Below are positions 20,347-27,727 of a stretch of 64,000 bases of DNA, in pieces. The position numbers and the translations under genes were made by a program. Position 1 is the stretch's first letter. Each line of letters begins with the position of its first letter. The stretch comes from Lumbricus terrestris (Eukaryota; Annelida; Clitellata; Crassiclitellata; Lumbricidae), in assembly GCA_949752735.1 (NCBI GenBank), contig OX457037.1, forward strand, positions 68,005,811-68,069,810. The letters are read 5' to 3'. Under the pieces are notes generated by a model. That model was not told the origin of the DNA, ran no database searches, and saw nothing but the letters and a program-made list of their open reading frames with translations.

Positions 20347-20795
20347 TTACGCGACCTTCATTCCCGCGCCGTTTTGCGTACGCACTAAATCTTGGATCGA
20401 CACGGCATTTTTCAAGCCTTTCCCCAACATCAGGCCATCCCCCATCATCAGATTATTGATGTTAGTGTCTGCCACATTCGTCCCGATGCTACTTAGTCGA
20501 GCTAAAGTGTCTATATTTTTTGTGTAAGTGGAGTTTTTGGAGCAGTAAACAGTTTAGTCGCAGCTTTCTCTACTAATCTTTTACCAGCGTCGGTTGCGGC
20601 TGTTTTCCCAACATCGATAGCCTTTTTCCCAATTTCTGTCGCCACGTCTTTACTCGCACTAAGAGCTCTCGTTGCTAACTGTTTGGCAGCGTTCGATGTA
20701 ACAAGTCTTTTTAAAAATCCCGAAATAGTATCAAATATTCCAGATCCACCGATAACGTATTGCTTCCTGTAACTCCTTCTATTCACGATCGGCAT
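20347..20795 (-). pseudogene. Small basic/amphipathic virion-like protein, frameshifted
   Basis: The open part (20511-20795, 94 residues) starts MPIVNRRSYRKQYVIGGSG and continues with Lys/Ala/Thr-rich helices (KRLVTSNAAKQLATRALSAS). It stops just after a run of six A (T-run 20516-20521 on the plus strand). The -1 frame continues openly to 20347 and ends IQDLVRTQNGAGMKVA, so the gene was probably about 150 residues. Composition and place next to the capsid gene suggest a core or membrane-active minor virion protein, comparable in type to adenovirus pX/pVI; I did not recognise a family. Ribosomal or polymerase slippage on the A-run is the alternative to a dead gene. Confidence 0.6.
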
Positions 20796-21138
20796 TTTTA
20801 TAATATCGACATTATATTTTTGTAAGCATCCTTGCTCAACACTCCTTGCCTCAGTAATGCATCACACATCGCTACGATCTCGTTTCTTGCCCCAGTATTG
20901 CCTGCCTTGAAGCTATGAATTCTTAACTCCAGCTGTTCCACCAATACATTAGGGTCTTCAGATATGACGATTACACCGACGCCTTTACCTACCGTACCTA
21001 GGGTCATCTTTTCCCATATCGGTTTGTCAATTTGTTTGTATTTGACGCTTGAAGATGATTTAGGTTTATTCGGATTTTTTTCCTGTCTTATAGCATTCGT
21101 TGTGGTGAGAATCTCGGCGTAATCACCTATATCATTAA

Positions 21139-22018
21139 CCCTTATAGGGTCACCGGGGGGTAAAAAGATACCCCCATCTCGGTTTTTCAAGGAAATTGTA
21201 ATTCCTGAAAATAGTTGAAGATATCGCTTCTATGACTTTTCCTAAATATGTTTTATGCACAGAATGCATCCAGTTTCATTAGTTATTCATGCACCCAAAT
21301 CAGCTAAAAAGTACGCGAATGTACCACGTCCTAGCTATTTTACTCAGGAATTTTTAAACATAGCATTATGCATGCTGTACACATGAGTGTCTTGCTCTTA
21401 AAATGTCTCCTTATCAGTATCTGGACATTAGGCCTATAATAGAAATCGTTTTGGTGTCATAAAATTAGGATGAATAAATGAAATTGTCTGCAGCAATCTG
21501 GCCGCCATTTTTCCCCAATTGTGGTTTCCTTGCAGTGCAATATAAGTGAAATTGGTTCCATCGCATTCCTTGACTTCGAAAATGCTGATTTAGACCCTGA
21601 GATCATATTTCCATTGCACATATGACTTCACTAATAGCCATTTTAATGTTCTGGCCGCCATTTTGTCCGCCATTTTGATTTTCGTGCAGTGCCACATATG
21701 TGAAATTGGTTCCATTGCATCCCTTGACCTCGATAATGTTGATTTAGACTCTGAAATCATGTTTCCATTGCATACATAACTTCACTTATAGCCATTTAAG
21801 ATTCTGGCCGCCATTTTGTCCGCCATTTTGATTTCCCTGCAGTGCTGAATATGTTACTTTGGTTCCAGTGCATTCCTCGAACCTTCTATAAATAACTTCT
21901 TTTAGTTTTATACTTGAAAATCGGAGTTTATCATGAGAATCATGCGAATCACAGTGGGGGTATTTTTTTACCCCCCGGTGACCAAAATCGGTTGGGAAAA
22001 ATCGTGACCCTATGAGGG
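21139..22018. mobile_element. 880-bp non-autonomous piggyBac-type MITE
   Basis: Flanked on both sides by TTAA (21135-21138, 22019-22022), with inverted termini CCCTTATAGGGTCAC / GTGACCCTATGAGGG and a second inverted block (CACCGGGGGGTAAAAA) slightly inside. No transposase frame. The interior holds a 153-bp tandem repeat. The terminus resembles the piggyBac fragment at 1-519 (GAGGG-TTAA). Confidence 0.92.
21498..21880. repeat. 153-bp tandem repeat inside the MITE
   Basis: CTGGCCGCCATTTT occurs at 21498, 21651 and 21804, exactly 153 bp apart, followed by similar sequence (GTGCAGTGC, GAAATTGGTTCCAT, CTTGACCTCGA). Confidence 0.85.
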
Positions 22019-22675
22019 TTAACATCGTATATCGTGGCGTTCGGTTGTTTCAGCGTCAACAACTCCCAAAGTCCCGGTGTTCCTCTGTAAGTCTTATTTC
22101 CGACCGTCACATCGTCTCCTTGAATCAAAATCGGAGTGTCACCGATGTAGAATTGCCCATTTTCAGATTTTATTCCGAACGTTGTGTCTACGGTTCTTTT
22201 ATCGGAGGCGTATTGATGAAGGTACTTGGTGGCTACATCTCCTAATTCCAAAGTTCTAATGTCCTCAGTCGGGTCGCTGCTATACGCTTCTATCGAAGGA
22301 TACTGAGGAAATTTAATTCCATGTAACGAAGCGGGAAGTGCTTGTAGCGCGTTTGAAGTAGCTACCGAGTTTTCTTTGATGGCGGAGAGTAAGGCATTTT
22401 GCTCTTTAGAAATTGCGGATTGGGAATCAACGATAGGTTTGTACAATTTGGTTAATTCTTGTTGCAGTCCTGAATCTCCTAATCTCTCCGATAAAAAGTT
22501 TTGTTGGATATTCTTCTTTGTTTTCAAATATTCTGCAACGATAAAGTCTCTTTTCGCGGGGTCGGTTATTTTTAGAAGCGACATTTTCAAATTAGAAACA
22601 TAATGTTTTCAGACGTGTTTTTCGACATGTTTTAAAACATAAGTTAGACGTATTTTCAGACATGATAACATACGT

Positions 22676-23374
22676 CTACATGATTTCACGTATGTTTGAG
22701 TTAGTCGTCTTTTTGATAGATTCGTTATTTTTCTCAAACATGGATTGCAAGTGCTGCCTGACTTCTTCTCTTCCACGATCGATGAGTGATTGTTTCGTCA
22801 CCTCGTCCATCGCGTCTATCGCAACTTTGATATTACTCCTAATTTCTTCTTTCATGCCGTTGAATTTTTCAATCTCGCTTAGGATCAGGGAATATTCCTC
22901 GTCCGAAATGTTATCATCCATGAGAGCTTTTGAAATATGGTCGCTGATCGTGTTGAGTTTCGCATCGGCTAGCGTTTTGATCTTTTCATGCTTCTCAGCC
23001 TTCAACGCAAGCTTTTTACTGATGTAGATACCGATTATACTTAGCAGCCCCACACCTAATGCCGCTCCTTCCAAAGCCATAGCAATGGGTGCTGCGATTA
23101 TAGTGGATAATACTCCGATTCCTGAAATTCCAAGCCACATCGTGACCGCTGAGAGGACTCCACCTACCGCGCCGATTACGCTTACACTTCTATGGTACTT
23201 TTTACTCAAAGCCGCTCTTTTGTCTCGTATTTGCTCGATTTCCTTTTTAATTTCACCAATCTTTTGAAGACGATACGTTTGCGCCGACCCTGTGACGATA
23301 TGTATTTCTCCTTCCGGTGCCGACGGTAGCTTCGGATAGAGTAAATGTGTTATTTTATTGCCTTCGTATTCCAT
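22676..23374 (-). CDS. Two-TM coiled-coil protein of the Polinton
   Basis: 232 residues. An N-terminal segment (ITHLLYPKLPSAPEGEIHIV) is followed by a charged helix (KKEIEQIRDKRAALSKKYHR), two hydrophobic stretches (about residues 65-88 and 92-112, glycine and alanine rich) and a long C-terminal helical region with SKALMDDNISDEEYSLILSE. I recognise it as a recurring uncharacterised Polinton protein. Probably a membrane protein; a role in assembly or entry is inference only. No lesions. Confidence 0.75.
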   Translation of the reverse strand: MEYEGNKITHLLYPKLPSAPEGEIHIVTGSAQTYRLQKIGEIKKEIEQIRDKRAALSKKYHRSVSVIGAVGGVLSAVTMWLGISGIGVLSTIIAAPIAMALEGAALGVGLLSIIGIYISKKLALKAEKHEKIKTLADAKLNTISDHISKALMDDNISDEEYSLILSEIEKFNGMKEEIRSNIKVAIDAMDEVTKQSLIDRGREEVRQHLQSMFEKNNESIKKTTNSNIREIM

Positions 23375-23399
23375 TCGTTTTATTTACGCGATATATTTT

Positions 23400-23798
23400 T
23401 TATAACAGATAATTTACACGACATAGCGAATCTCCCGCGTTGATAGTTACCACTGAATCGGAGTTGTTTTGAATAGTGATTATGATATCATCAACCACAT
23501 CATCCGAAACCACTTCGTTTTGTAGACTGCATCTTAGTTCTTTGATACTCTGTTTGAGGGAAATGAGACAAAGTCCTGCACTCATTTCTACCCCGAGTCC
23601 AAGAGTTAGCGTAGTTGTCGCCTTTGGTTGTATCGTTATAACATTTTGCGCAAAAATCTCCCATCTTACGCCTCCTAGTAGCCTAATTGGATTGTGGGTA
23701 ACGCCCCTCGTAATCTTCCAATGGACTTGCATGGGTTGCGTTCTAACCTCGACCGGTCTAGTAGGTTTAGTTCCAAATTTGTGTATTGGTCTCGACAT
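23400..23798 (-). CDS. dUTPase-fold-like protein lacking catalytic motif
   Basis: 132 residues. The C-terminal half follows the strand pattern of trimeric dUTPases: LGLGVEMSAGLCLISLKQSI, then DDIIITIQNNSDSVVTINAG and DSLCRVNYLL (compare the family pattern v-l-N-s-v-i-G-D-r-i-q-l). The catalytic motif with IDxxYxGE is absent (DVVDDIII instead). Inference: a non-enzymatic structural or binding derivative of the fold. Start TATAAAATG; packed between a TM protein gene and a glycine-rich protein gene. Confidence 0.55.
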   Translation of the reverse strand: MSRPIHKFGTKPTRPVEVRTQPMQVHWKITRGVTHNPIRLLGGVRWEIFAQNVITIQPKATTTLTLGLGVEMSAGLCLISLKQSIKELRCSLQNEVVSDDVVDDIIITIQNNSDSVVTINAGDSLCRVNYLL

Positions 23799-23804
23799 TT
23801 TATA
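23796..23804 (-). promoter_or_regulatory. TATAAAATG start motif, dUTPase-fold-like gene
   Basis: CATTTTATA on the plus strand; the ATG is at 23798-23796. Confidence 0.5.
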
Positions 23805-23813
23805 AAGACTAAA

Positions 23814-24401
23814 TTATAATATCTTGCCGATAATCGGAATATTTTGAAACGGAGAATTAGGACCTAGCAAAAGTCCTTTACCAACAGGCACATATCCCGA
23901 CCCTGTTTTCATGTACAACCCCGTCCCTGTTATTGAGCTGCCTTTTTGCCAAGGGGACATGAACAACCCGGAACCAGCTGATCTTATCTTATACGCCATA
24001 TCGCCTTTCTTCACGTACACTACTCCAGATCCGCTGATTTTATCCACAATCTTCGACGTAGCCGCGGAACCTAAGCCACTCATAGCCCCCATCGCTAAAC
24101 TAGGTATAAGGGTTTTCGCTATCGTTGCTAGAAACGGAAGAATGGCGCCTATGAATCCTCCTTCGACTTTTCTATTGTTCTCCAATTGCGTTTTACTCAT
24201 TTTGATGACTACGCCTGTTCCTTTTTGGTACGCTTTTGTCATTTTATTGATTTGAGCCTGTGTGAGAAACAAAACATGGTTCCCGGTTAAATCATCACGC
24301 GATAGTTTGATCCTAACACCGGTCCCCGCTTGAAAAGATCTTTGAATGCTGTCTTTTTGCGCTTCCGAAATATTAACTTTTACGCTCGTGTAACGATTCA
24401 T
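23814..24401 (-). CDS. Glycine-rich protein with hydrophobic segment (minor virion protein-like)
   Basis: 195 residues. Two N-terminal repeats (FQAGTGVRIKLSRDDL...LTQAQINKM; YQKGTGVVIKMSKTQL), a hydrophobic segment GGFIGAILPFLATIAKTLIP with AMGAMSGLGSAA, then glycine-rich repeats (GSGLFMSPW, GTGLYMKTGSGYVPVGKGLL). This layout recurs in Polintons. The hydrophobic amphipathic part suggests a membrane-active capsid-internal protein comparable to adenovirus pVI, but that is inference. Confidence 0.7.
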   Translation of the reverse strand: MNRYTSVKVNISEAQKDSIQRSFQAGTGVRIKLSRDDLTGNHVLFLTQAQINKMTKAYQKGTGVVIKMSKTQLENNRKVEGGFIGAILPFLATIAKTLIPSLAMGAMSGLGSAATSKIVDKISGSGVVYVKKGDMAYKIRSAGSGLFMSPWQKGSSITGTGLYMKTGSGYVPVGKGLLLGPNSPFQNIPIIGKIL

Positions 24402-24407
24402 TTTATA
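24399..24407 (-). promoter_or_regulatory. TATAAAATG start motif, glycine-rich gene
   Basis: CATTTTATA on the plus strand; the ATG is at 24401-24399. Confidence 0.5.
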
Positions 24408-24422
24408 AATTACAAAAAACTT

Positions 24423-25217
24423 TCAAACTTCTCTGATGTGAAAACGAATCGTCAAGTTTTCTCCTCTAAGATTTAACTGTATCCCATTTTGGTCTGTGAG
24501 CATCGTTGTCATCGTAGAAATAGTAGATAGCGTAATGGGGAGATAAATTAAATTATGCGGCACTTCGATAATTTTGTACCCCGGAGCTGTGTTTGGGAAA
24601 AAAGAATGTATTACGTTTACCGTCGTTCCGTTAGAGTACGAAGACCCGATAATGTCGTTGGTCACTAGTAAATTGCTGATATTCAGTATATTTACCAAGT
24701 TCTTCGATTCGTTATATCCTTCAAGATAGACAAATCTTAAAAAACCTAGAACCTTTCCAATCGAATTCCTAGGCGTAAAATCAACCGCATAGTCCTCTGC
24801 TATATTTAACACAGACCTCAGCGTATTGGTGTTTGGTTCTATTGAGACACAGTATTCTGAATTTACCCTGTCGTAATGCCCATTCTCCTTCATGATTCTC
24901 TGTATGTGATCGTTGATATCTGTTATTTCATAGCATCCCTCCGGTATTTCTATGTTAAACCAAGGGTCCACACCAGTCGGTGAATACCTAAAGTTGTTGT
25001 TTGTAGCGTCGATATTTGGAAAGGAATAGTACGTTTCGAGATTTACAAAGGCCATTTCGTATTTTTTATTTTTGTCTAGTTCAAGAAGTGGATTAAACTT
25101 TGTTCTGATTTTTGTGCTCTTTTCGCTTAGCAAAATGTAAAATGACGTTTTTGGTTCCGTGTTACGAGCTGTCTTTTCCGTATTATCAGCTATCTGTTTG
25201 AGAAGCGATGATTCCAT
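24423..25217 (-). CDS. PX: Polinton penton (minor capsid protein, single jelly-roll)
   Basis: 264 residues, intact. Conserved blocks KYEMAFVNLETYYSFPNID, WFNIEIPEGCYEITDIND, FPNTAPGYKIIEVPHNLIYL and the C-terminal NGIQLNLRGENLTIRFHIREV identify the Polinton penton, which by homology occupies the five-fold vertices. It starts AATCAAAATG, so it departs from the TATAAAATG rule. It lies directly after the packaging ATPase on the same strand (about 20 bp). Confidence 0.9.
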   Translation of the reverse strand: MESSLLKQIADNTEKTARNTEPKTSFYILLSEKSTKIRTKFNPLLELDKNKKYEMAFVNLETYYSFPNIDATNNNFRYSPTGVDPWFNIEIPEGCYEITDINDHIQRIMKENGHYDRVNSEYCVSIEPNTNTLRSVLNIAEDYAVDFTPRNSIGKVLGFLRFVYLEGYNESKNLVNILNISNLLVTNDIIGSSYSNGTTVNVIHSFFPNTAPGYKIIEVPHNLIYLPITLSTISTMTTMLTDQNGIQLNLRGENLTIRFHIREV

Positions 25218-25239
25218 TTTGATTATGCAATAAATTTTA

Positions 25240-26025
25240 CTATAGTGGATCCTCGATTATATAAAATTGATCGAATCCGCAGCGGTATTTACCATTGTAC
25301 TTTTCGCTACTTAGATCGATGACAAGGAATCCGTGCGGTTGTTCCCATACCGATTTGCATAGTTTTCTAAATTCCTCTTTGTGCATGTCTGTACTAACAT
25401 GGTCGTTGTAAATATGGTCGAGGTTTTTCTGGTCCTGCTTGAACAGACAAATAAAGTTTGCATTCTCTCTTATCGTTTGGCGCGGTAGTTTGAAATAATT
25501 CTGAGCGAGGTAAAAGCAATCCACATTACTATGCCTCCCCCGAATATAATATGTTTCACACTTGTTTTGTTTTTCCAATTGTAAATCGTCAAAAATCATC
25601 AGATTCTTCTTTTCGCTACTCAAGTCTCTCGGGTCCGGTACATCTTCGGCGCTTTCAAAAAACTTGGCATTGATATCGGATTTGGCTTCTGAGCTTTTAG
25701 CCATTTCTTCTATAACGAGGGCTGGTGTCACATTTTGTCTAACGATTTCCTCTCGATCCTCGAATAACTGAACGATGTATTCTTTTGGTAATTTTTCTTC
25801 GAATGCCTTTTTAATAATACGATATTCAGGTTGAAACAGAGACGTGCCGAATACCTGGAGGTTATTATAGTCCAACCAGTCCGACCTTAGTAATAGATTC
25901 AGAAGAAGCGTTGTTTTACCGCACGCTGATTTCCCGATTATGAGCCCCCGTATACTTTTGGGTAGCAAAGGATTATTAAATCTTTTCGAAAGCGCAGTGC
26001 CCCAACTCAGATCTTTGATATCCAT
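25240..26025 (-). CDS. ATP: Genome-packaging ATPase (FtsK/HerA, A32-like)
   Basis: 261 residues from the ATG at 26025 (MDIKDLSWGTALSKRF), which fits the family better than the 50-codon upstream extension. Walker A is GLIIGKSACGKTTLLLNLLL and Walker B is KKNLMIFDDLQLE; downstream are GRHSNVDCFYLAQNYFKLP (sensor region) and the C-terminal EQPHGFLVIDL. By family it pumps the genome into the capsid. Its start is only 30 bp from the divergent zinc-ribbon/PLA2 gene. Confidence 0.93.
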   Translation of the reverse strand: MDIKDLSWGTALSKRFNNPLLPKSIRGLIIGKSACGKTTLLLNLLLRSDWLDYNNLQVFGTSLFQPEYRIIKKAFEEKLPKEYIVQLFEDREEIVRQNVTPALVIEEMAKSSEAKSDINAKFFESAEDVPDPRDLSSEKKNLMIFDDLQLEKQNKCETYYIRGRHSNVDCFYLAQNYFKLPRQTIRENANFICLFKQDQKNLDHIYNDHVSTDMHKEEFRKLCKSVWEQPHGFLVIDLSSEKYNGKYRCGFDQFYIIEDPL

Positions 26026-26055
26026 TTTAAATATATATTTATTAAAAAAAGCGAG
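26026..26055. promoter_or_regulatory. 30-bp divergent promoter between ATPase and PLA2 genes
   Basis: The whole gap between two opposite start codons is TTTAAATATATATTTATTAA plus AAAAAGCGAG. It contains TATA-like sequence for both directions. Confidence 0.5.
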
Positions 26056-26583
26056 ATGTATTGCGTAAAGTGTAAAAAAAAGACTGAAACGAGAGATGTG
26101 CAGAACGTAGTGACGAATAACGGGAGATCGATGCTTCGAGGCGTTTGCGTTGTATGCGGGAAAACTAAAACTCAATTCGTAAAAGCTTCCGCCACGAAAG
26201 GAGGAGATTTAGTTAGTTCATTGAATGCAGCTACTAGTAACATTAAGCTACCTTGGGCTAAGTTCCCTGGTGAGATGCATTTACCAGGGCACCAGTTTCT
26301 CGGTCCCGGTACTAGGCTAGATTTGAGACTGAATCCTGACGGGACTCCTAAAGATTGGAGTAAGCCTATTAATCGAGTAGATAACGCGGCGTATATCCAC
26401 GATCTAGCTTACAATCAACACACCGATACAGCTTCTAGAAATATTGCGGATTTAGCCATGACTAATAATTTGAATAACATTTCTAATCCTAGCTTGCGAG
26501 AACGAGTGGAGAGGGCTATAGTTAAGCCTATATTATCTACTAAGGCGAGTCTTGGGTTGGGTTTAAAAAAAGCTCTGAACTGA
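26056..26583 (+). CDS. Zinc-ribbon plus parvovirus-type phospholipase A2 protein
   Basis: 175 residues. Residues 1-45 form a zinc ribbon (MYCVKCKKKTET...VCVVCGKTKTQFV, two CxxC pairs). From about 75 on is a phospholipase A2 domain like that of parvovirus VP1: calcium loop HLPGHQFLGPGTRLD, catalytic HD in YIHDLAYNQHTD, and the following helix. Catalytic residues are present. In parvoviruses this domain breaches the endosome during entry; a similar virion role here is inference. Its stop overlaps the first codon of the integrase. Confidence 0.85.
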   Translation: MYCVKCKKKTETRDVQNVVTNNGRSMLRGVCVVCGKTKTQFVKASATKGGDLVSSLNAATSNIKLPWAKFPGEMHLPGHQFLGPGTRLDLRLNPDGTPKDWSKPINRVDNAAYIHDLAYNQHTDTASRNIADLAMTNNLNNISNPSLRERVERAIVKPILSTKASLGLGLKKALN

Positions 26584-27494
26584 AATGGACTGATCAATTA
26601 GCCGATGAATTGCATAAACCAGTTGTTAGACATTTTAGGAAGAGGAAGGTGTTTGTTAATGGGATAGATGAGATATGGGCTGCTGATCTAGTAGATATGC
26701 AGTCGTTTGCTAAAGATAATGATGGTGTAAAATACCTGCTAACCGTTATAGATGTGTTTTCCAAGTACGGTTGGATTGTACCATTGAATGATAAGAGTGG
26801 GAAATCTACAGCGAGCGGTTTCGTGAAGATACTCAAGGGTGGGAGGAAGCCTGTTAAATTATGGGTTGATAAAGGGAAAGAATTTTATAACAAAGACGTA
26901 AAGAATTTGGTTGAGTTGTACTCTACTGAGAATGAAGAAAAATCTTGCGTCGTCGAGAGATGGAACAGAACGATGACAGATAAAATGTTCAAGTACTTTA
27001 CCGCTAATTCAACGAGAAGATACATCGATATATTAGATGAAATGGTTATCAATTATAATAATACAAGGTATTCTTCCATTAAAATGACACCCGTTAAGGC
27101 TAGTATGAAAGTGAATGAAAGGGCCGTATTTATGAATTTAAACGGTAAAGAGATTTCAAAGCCTATTGTACCAAAGTTTTCAATTGGTGATAAAGTCAGA
27201 ATAACTAAGAAGAAGAACATTTTTGAGAAGGGATATACAGCTAGATGGACTGAAGAAGTTTTTACAGTATCCCAGATTCAATACACGGTTCCGCCAACTT
27301 ATAAGATTACTGATTCTAATGGAGAGGAAATACAAGGTAGTTTTTACGAAGAGGAGCTACAGAAAACGACTCAGGAAATATTTAGAATAGAAAAGATTAT
27401 CAGGAAACGCGGGAAAAAATCGCTTGTGAAGTGGTTAGGGTACCCAGAGTCTTTTAATTCATGGGTAGATAATGAAAACTTAGTGGTCATGTGA
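26580..27494 (+). CDS. INT: Polinton integrase with chromodomain
   Basis: About 304 residues counted from the CTG at 26580. The DDE core is intact: DEIWAADLVDM (D1), KLWVDKGKEFY (D2), NEEKSCVVERWNRTM (E). The C-terminal chromodomain reads FRIEKIIRKRGKKSLVKWLG, then YPESFNSWV. The frame upstream of TTG 26610 continues with family-typical WTDQLADELHKP, preceded by CTG where Polinton relatives have ATG. No ATG exists in frame before residue 40. Either the start was lost by one substitution or CTG/TTG is used. The protein inserts the element into DNA with a 6-bp duplication. Confidence 0.9.
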   Translation: MKWTDQLADELHKPVVRHFRKRKVFVNGIDEIWAADLVDMQSFAKDNDGVKYLLTVIDVFSKYGWIVPLNDKSGKSTASGFVKILKGGRKPVKLWVDKGKEFYNKDVKNLVELYSTENEEKSCVVERWNRTMTDKMFKYFTANSTRRYIDILDEMVINYNNTRYSSIKMTPVKASMKVNERAVFMNLNGKEISKPIVPKFSIGDKVRITKKKNIFEKGYTARWTEEVFTVSQIQYTVPPTYKITDSNGEEIQGSFYEEELQKTTQEIFRIEKIIRKRGKKSLVKWLGYPESFNSWVDNENLVVM

Positions 27495-27721
27495 TGATGA
27501 GAATTTCCCTACCACCCTATGACTCATCATCGAAACTACTGGGAATTCCCTGCATGATGAGTCATAGGCGCGTGCTGGGGTGGTTATTTTTTGAACCATG
27601 GTTATGGGGTGACAAATTTTTTTGATGAGTCGGCATATTTTTTGAAGCATGGTTATGGGTCGACATATTTTTGAAGCATGGTTATGGGTCAATGTTCCAG
27701 AATAGTCTTAATCTATCTACT
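27490..27721. repeat. Polinton right terminal inverted repeat
   Basis: Reverse complement of the left repeat, with two to three copies of the CCATAACCATG unit instead of five. Confidence 0.9.
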
Positions 27722-27727
27722 GTTAAA
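27722..27727. repeat. Polinton target-site duplication, right
   Basis: GTTAAA. Confidence 0.95.

Larger units (their letters stand above)
20798..22584 (-). pseudogene. Conserved Polinton protein split by a piggyBac MITE
   Basis: The start at 22584 (TTTGAAAATG; an upstream TTG is not needed) reads MSLLKITDPAKRDFIVAEYL, a coiled-coil-like region (EYLKTKKNIQQNFLSERLGD; SAISKEQNALLSAIKENS), then the very conserved TTFGIKSENGQFYIGDTPI and GTPGLWELLTLKQP. The frame is cut at TTAA 22019-22022 by an 880-bp insertion. Beyond it the frame resumes (DIGDYAEILTTTNAI, KPIWEKM, NPNVLVEQLELRI-like end) to 20798. I know this protein from many invertebrate Polintons as uncharacterised; it is probably virion-associated. 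Original length about 300 residues. Broken here unless the MITE is removed. Confidence 0.85.
10990..27721. mobile_element. Complete Polinton/Maverick element (16,732 bp)
   Basis: Starts AGTAGATAGATTAAG and ends with the exact reverse complement CTTAATCTATCTACT. The 6-bp sequence GTTAAA flanks both sides (10984-10989 and 27722-27727), the target duplication size of Polintons. It carries the full Polinton hallmark set: protein-primed PolB, chromodomain integrase, packaging ATPase, adenain-type protease, double jelly-roll capsid protein and penton, plus accessory proteins. It inserted between two ABCA genes. Several genes are damaged (protease, small core-like gene, conserved protein, integrase start), so this copy is probably no longer autonomous, although most ORFs are still open. 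Confidence 0.97.

Noticed and set aside
21786..22025. 79-codon ORF inside the piggyBac MITE as a transposase remnant
   Set aside because: No DDE or zinc motifs; it is translation of the 153-bp repeat.
25240..26175. 311-codon version of the packaging ATPase
   Set aside because: The extra 50 N-terminal codons overlap the divergent PLA2 gene and lack family similarity; the ATG at 26025 fits.
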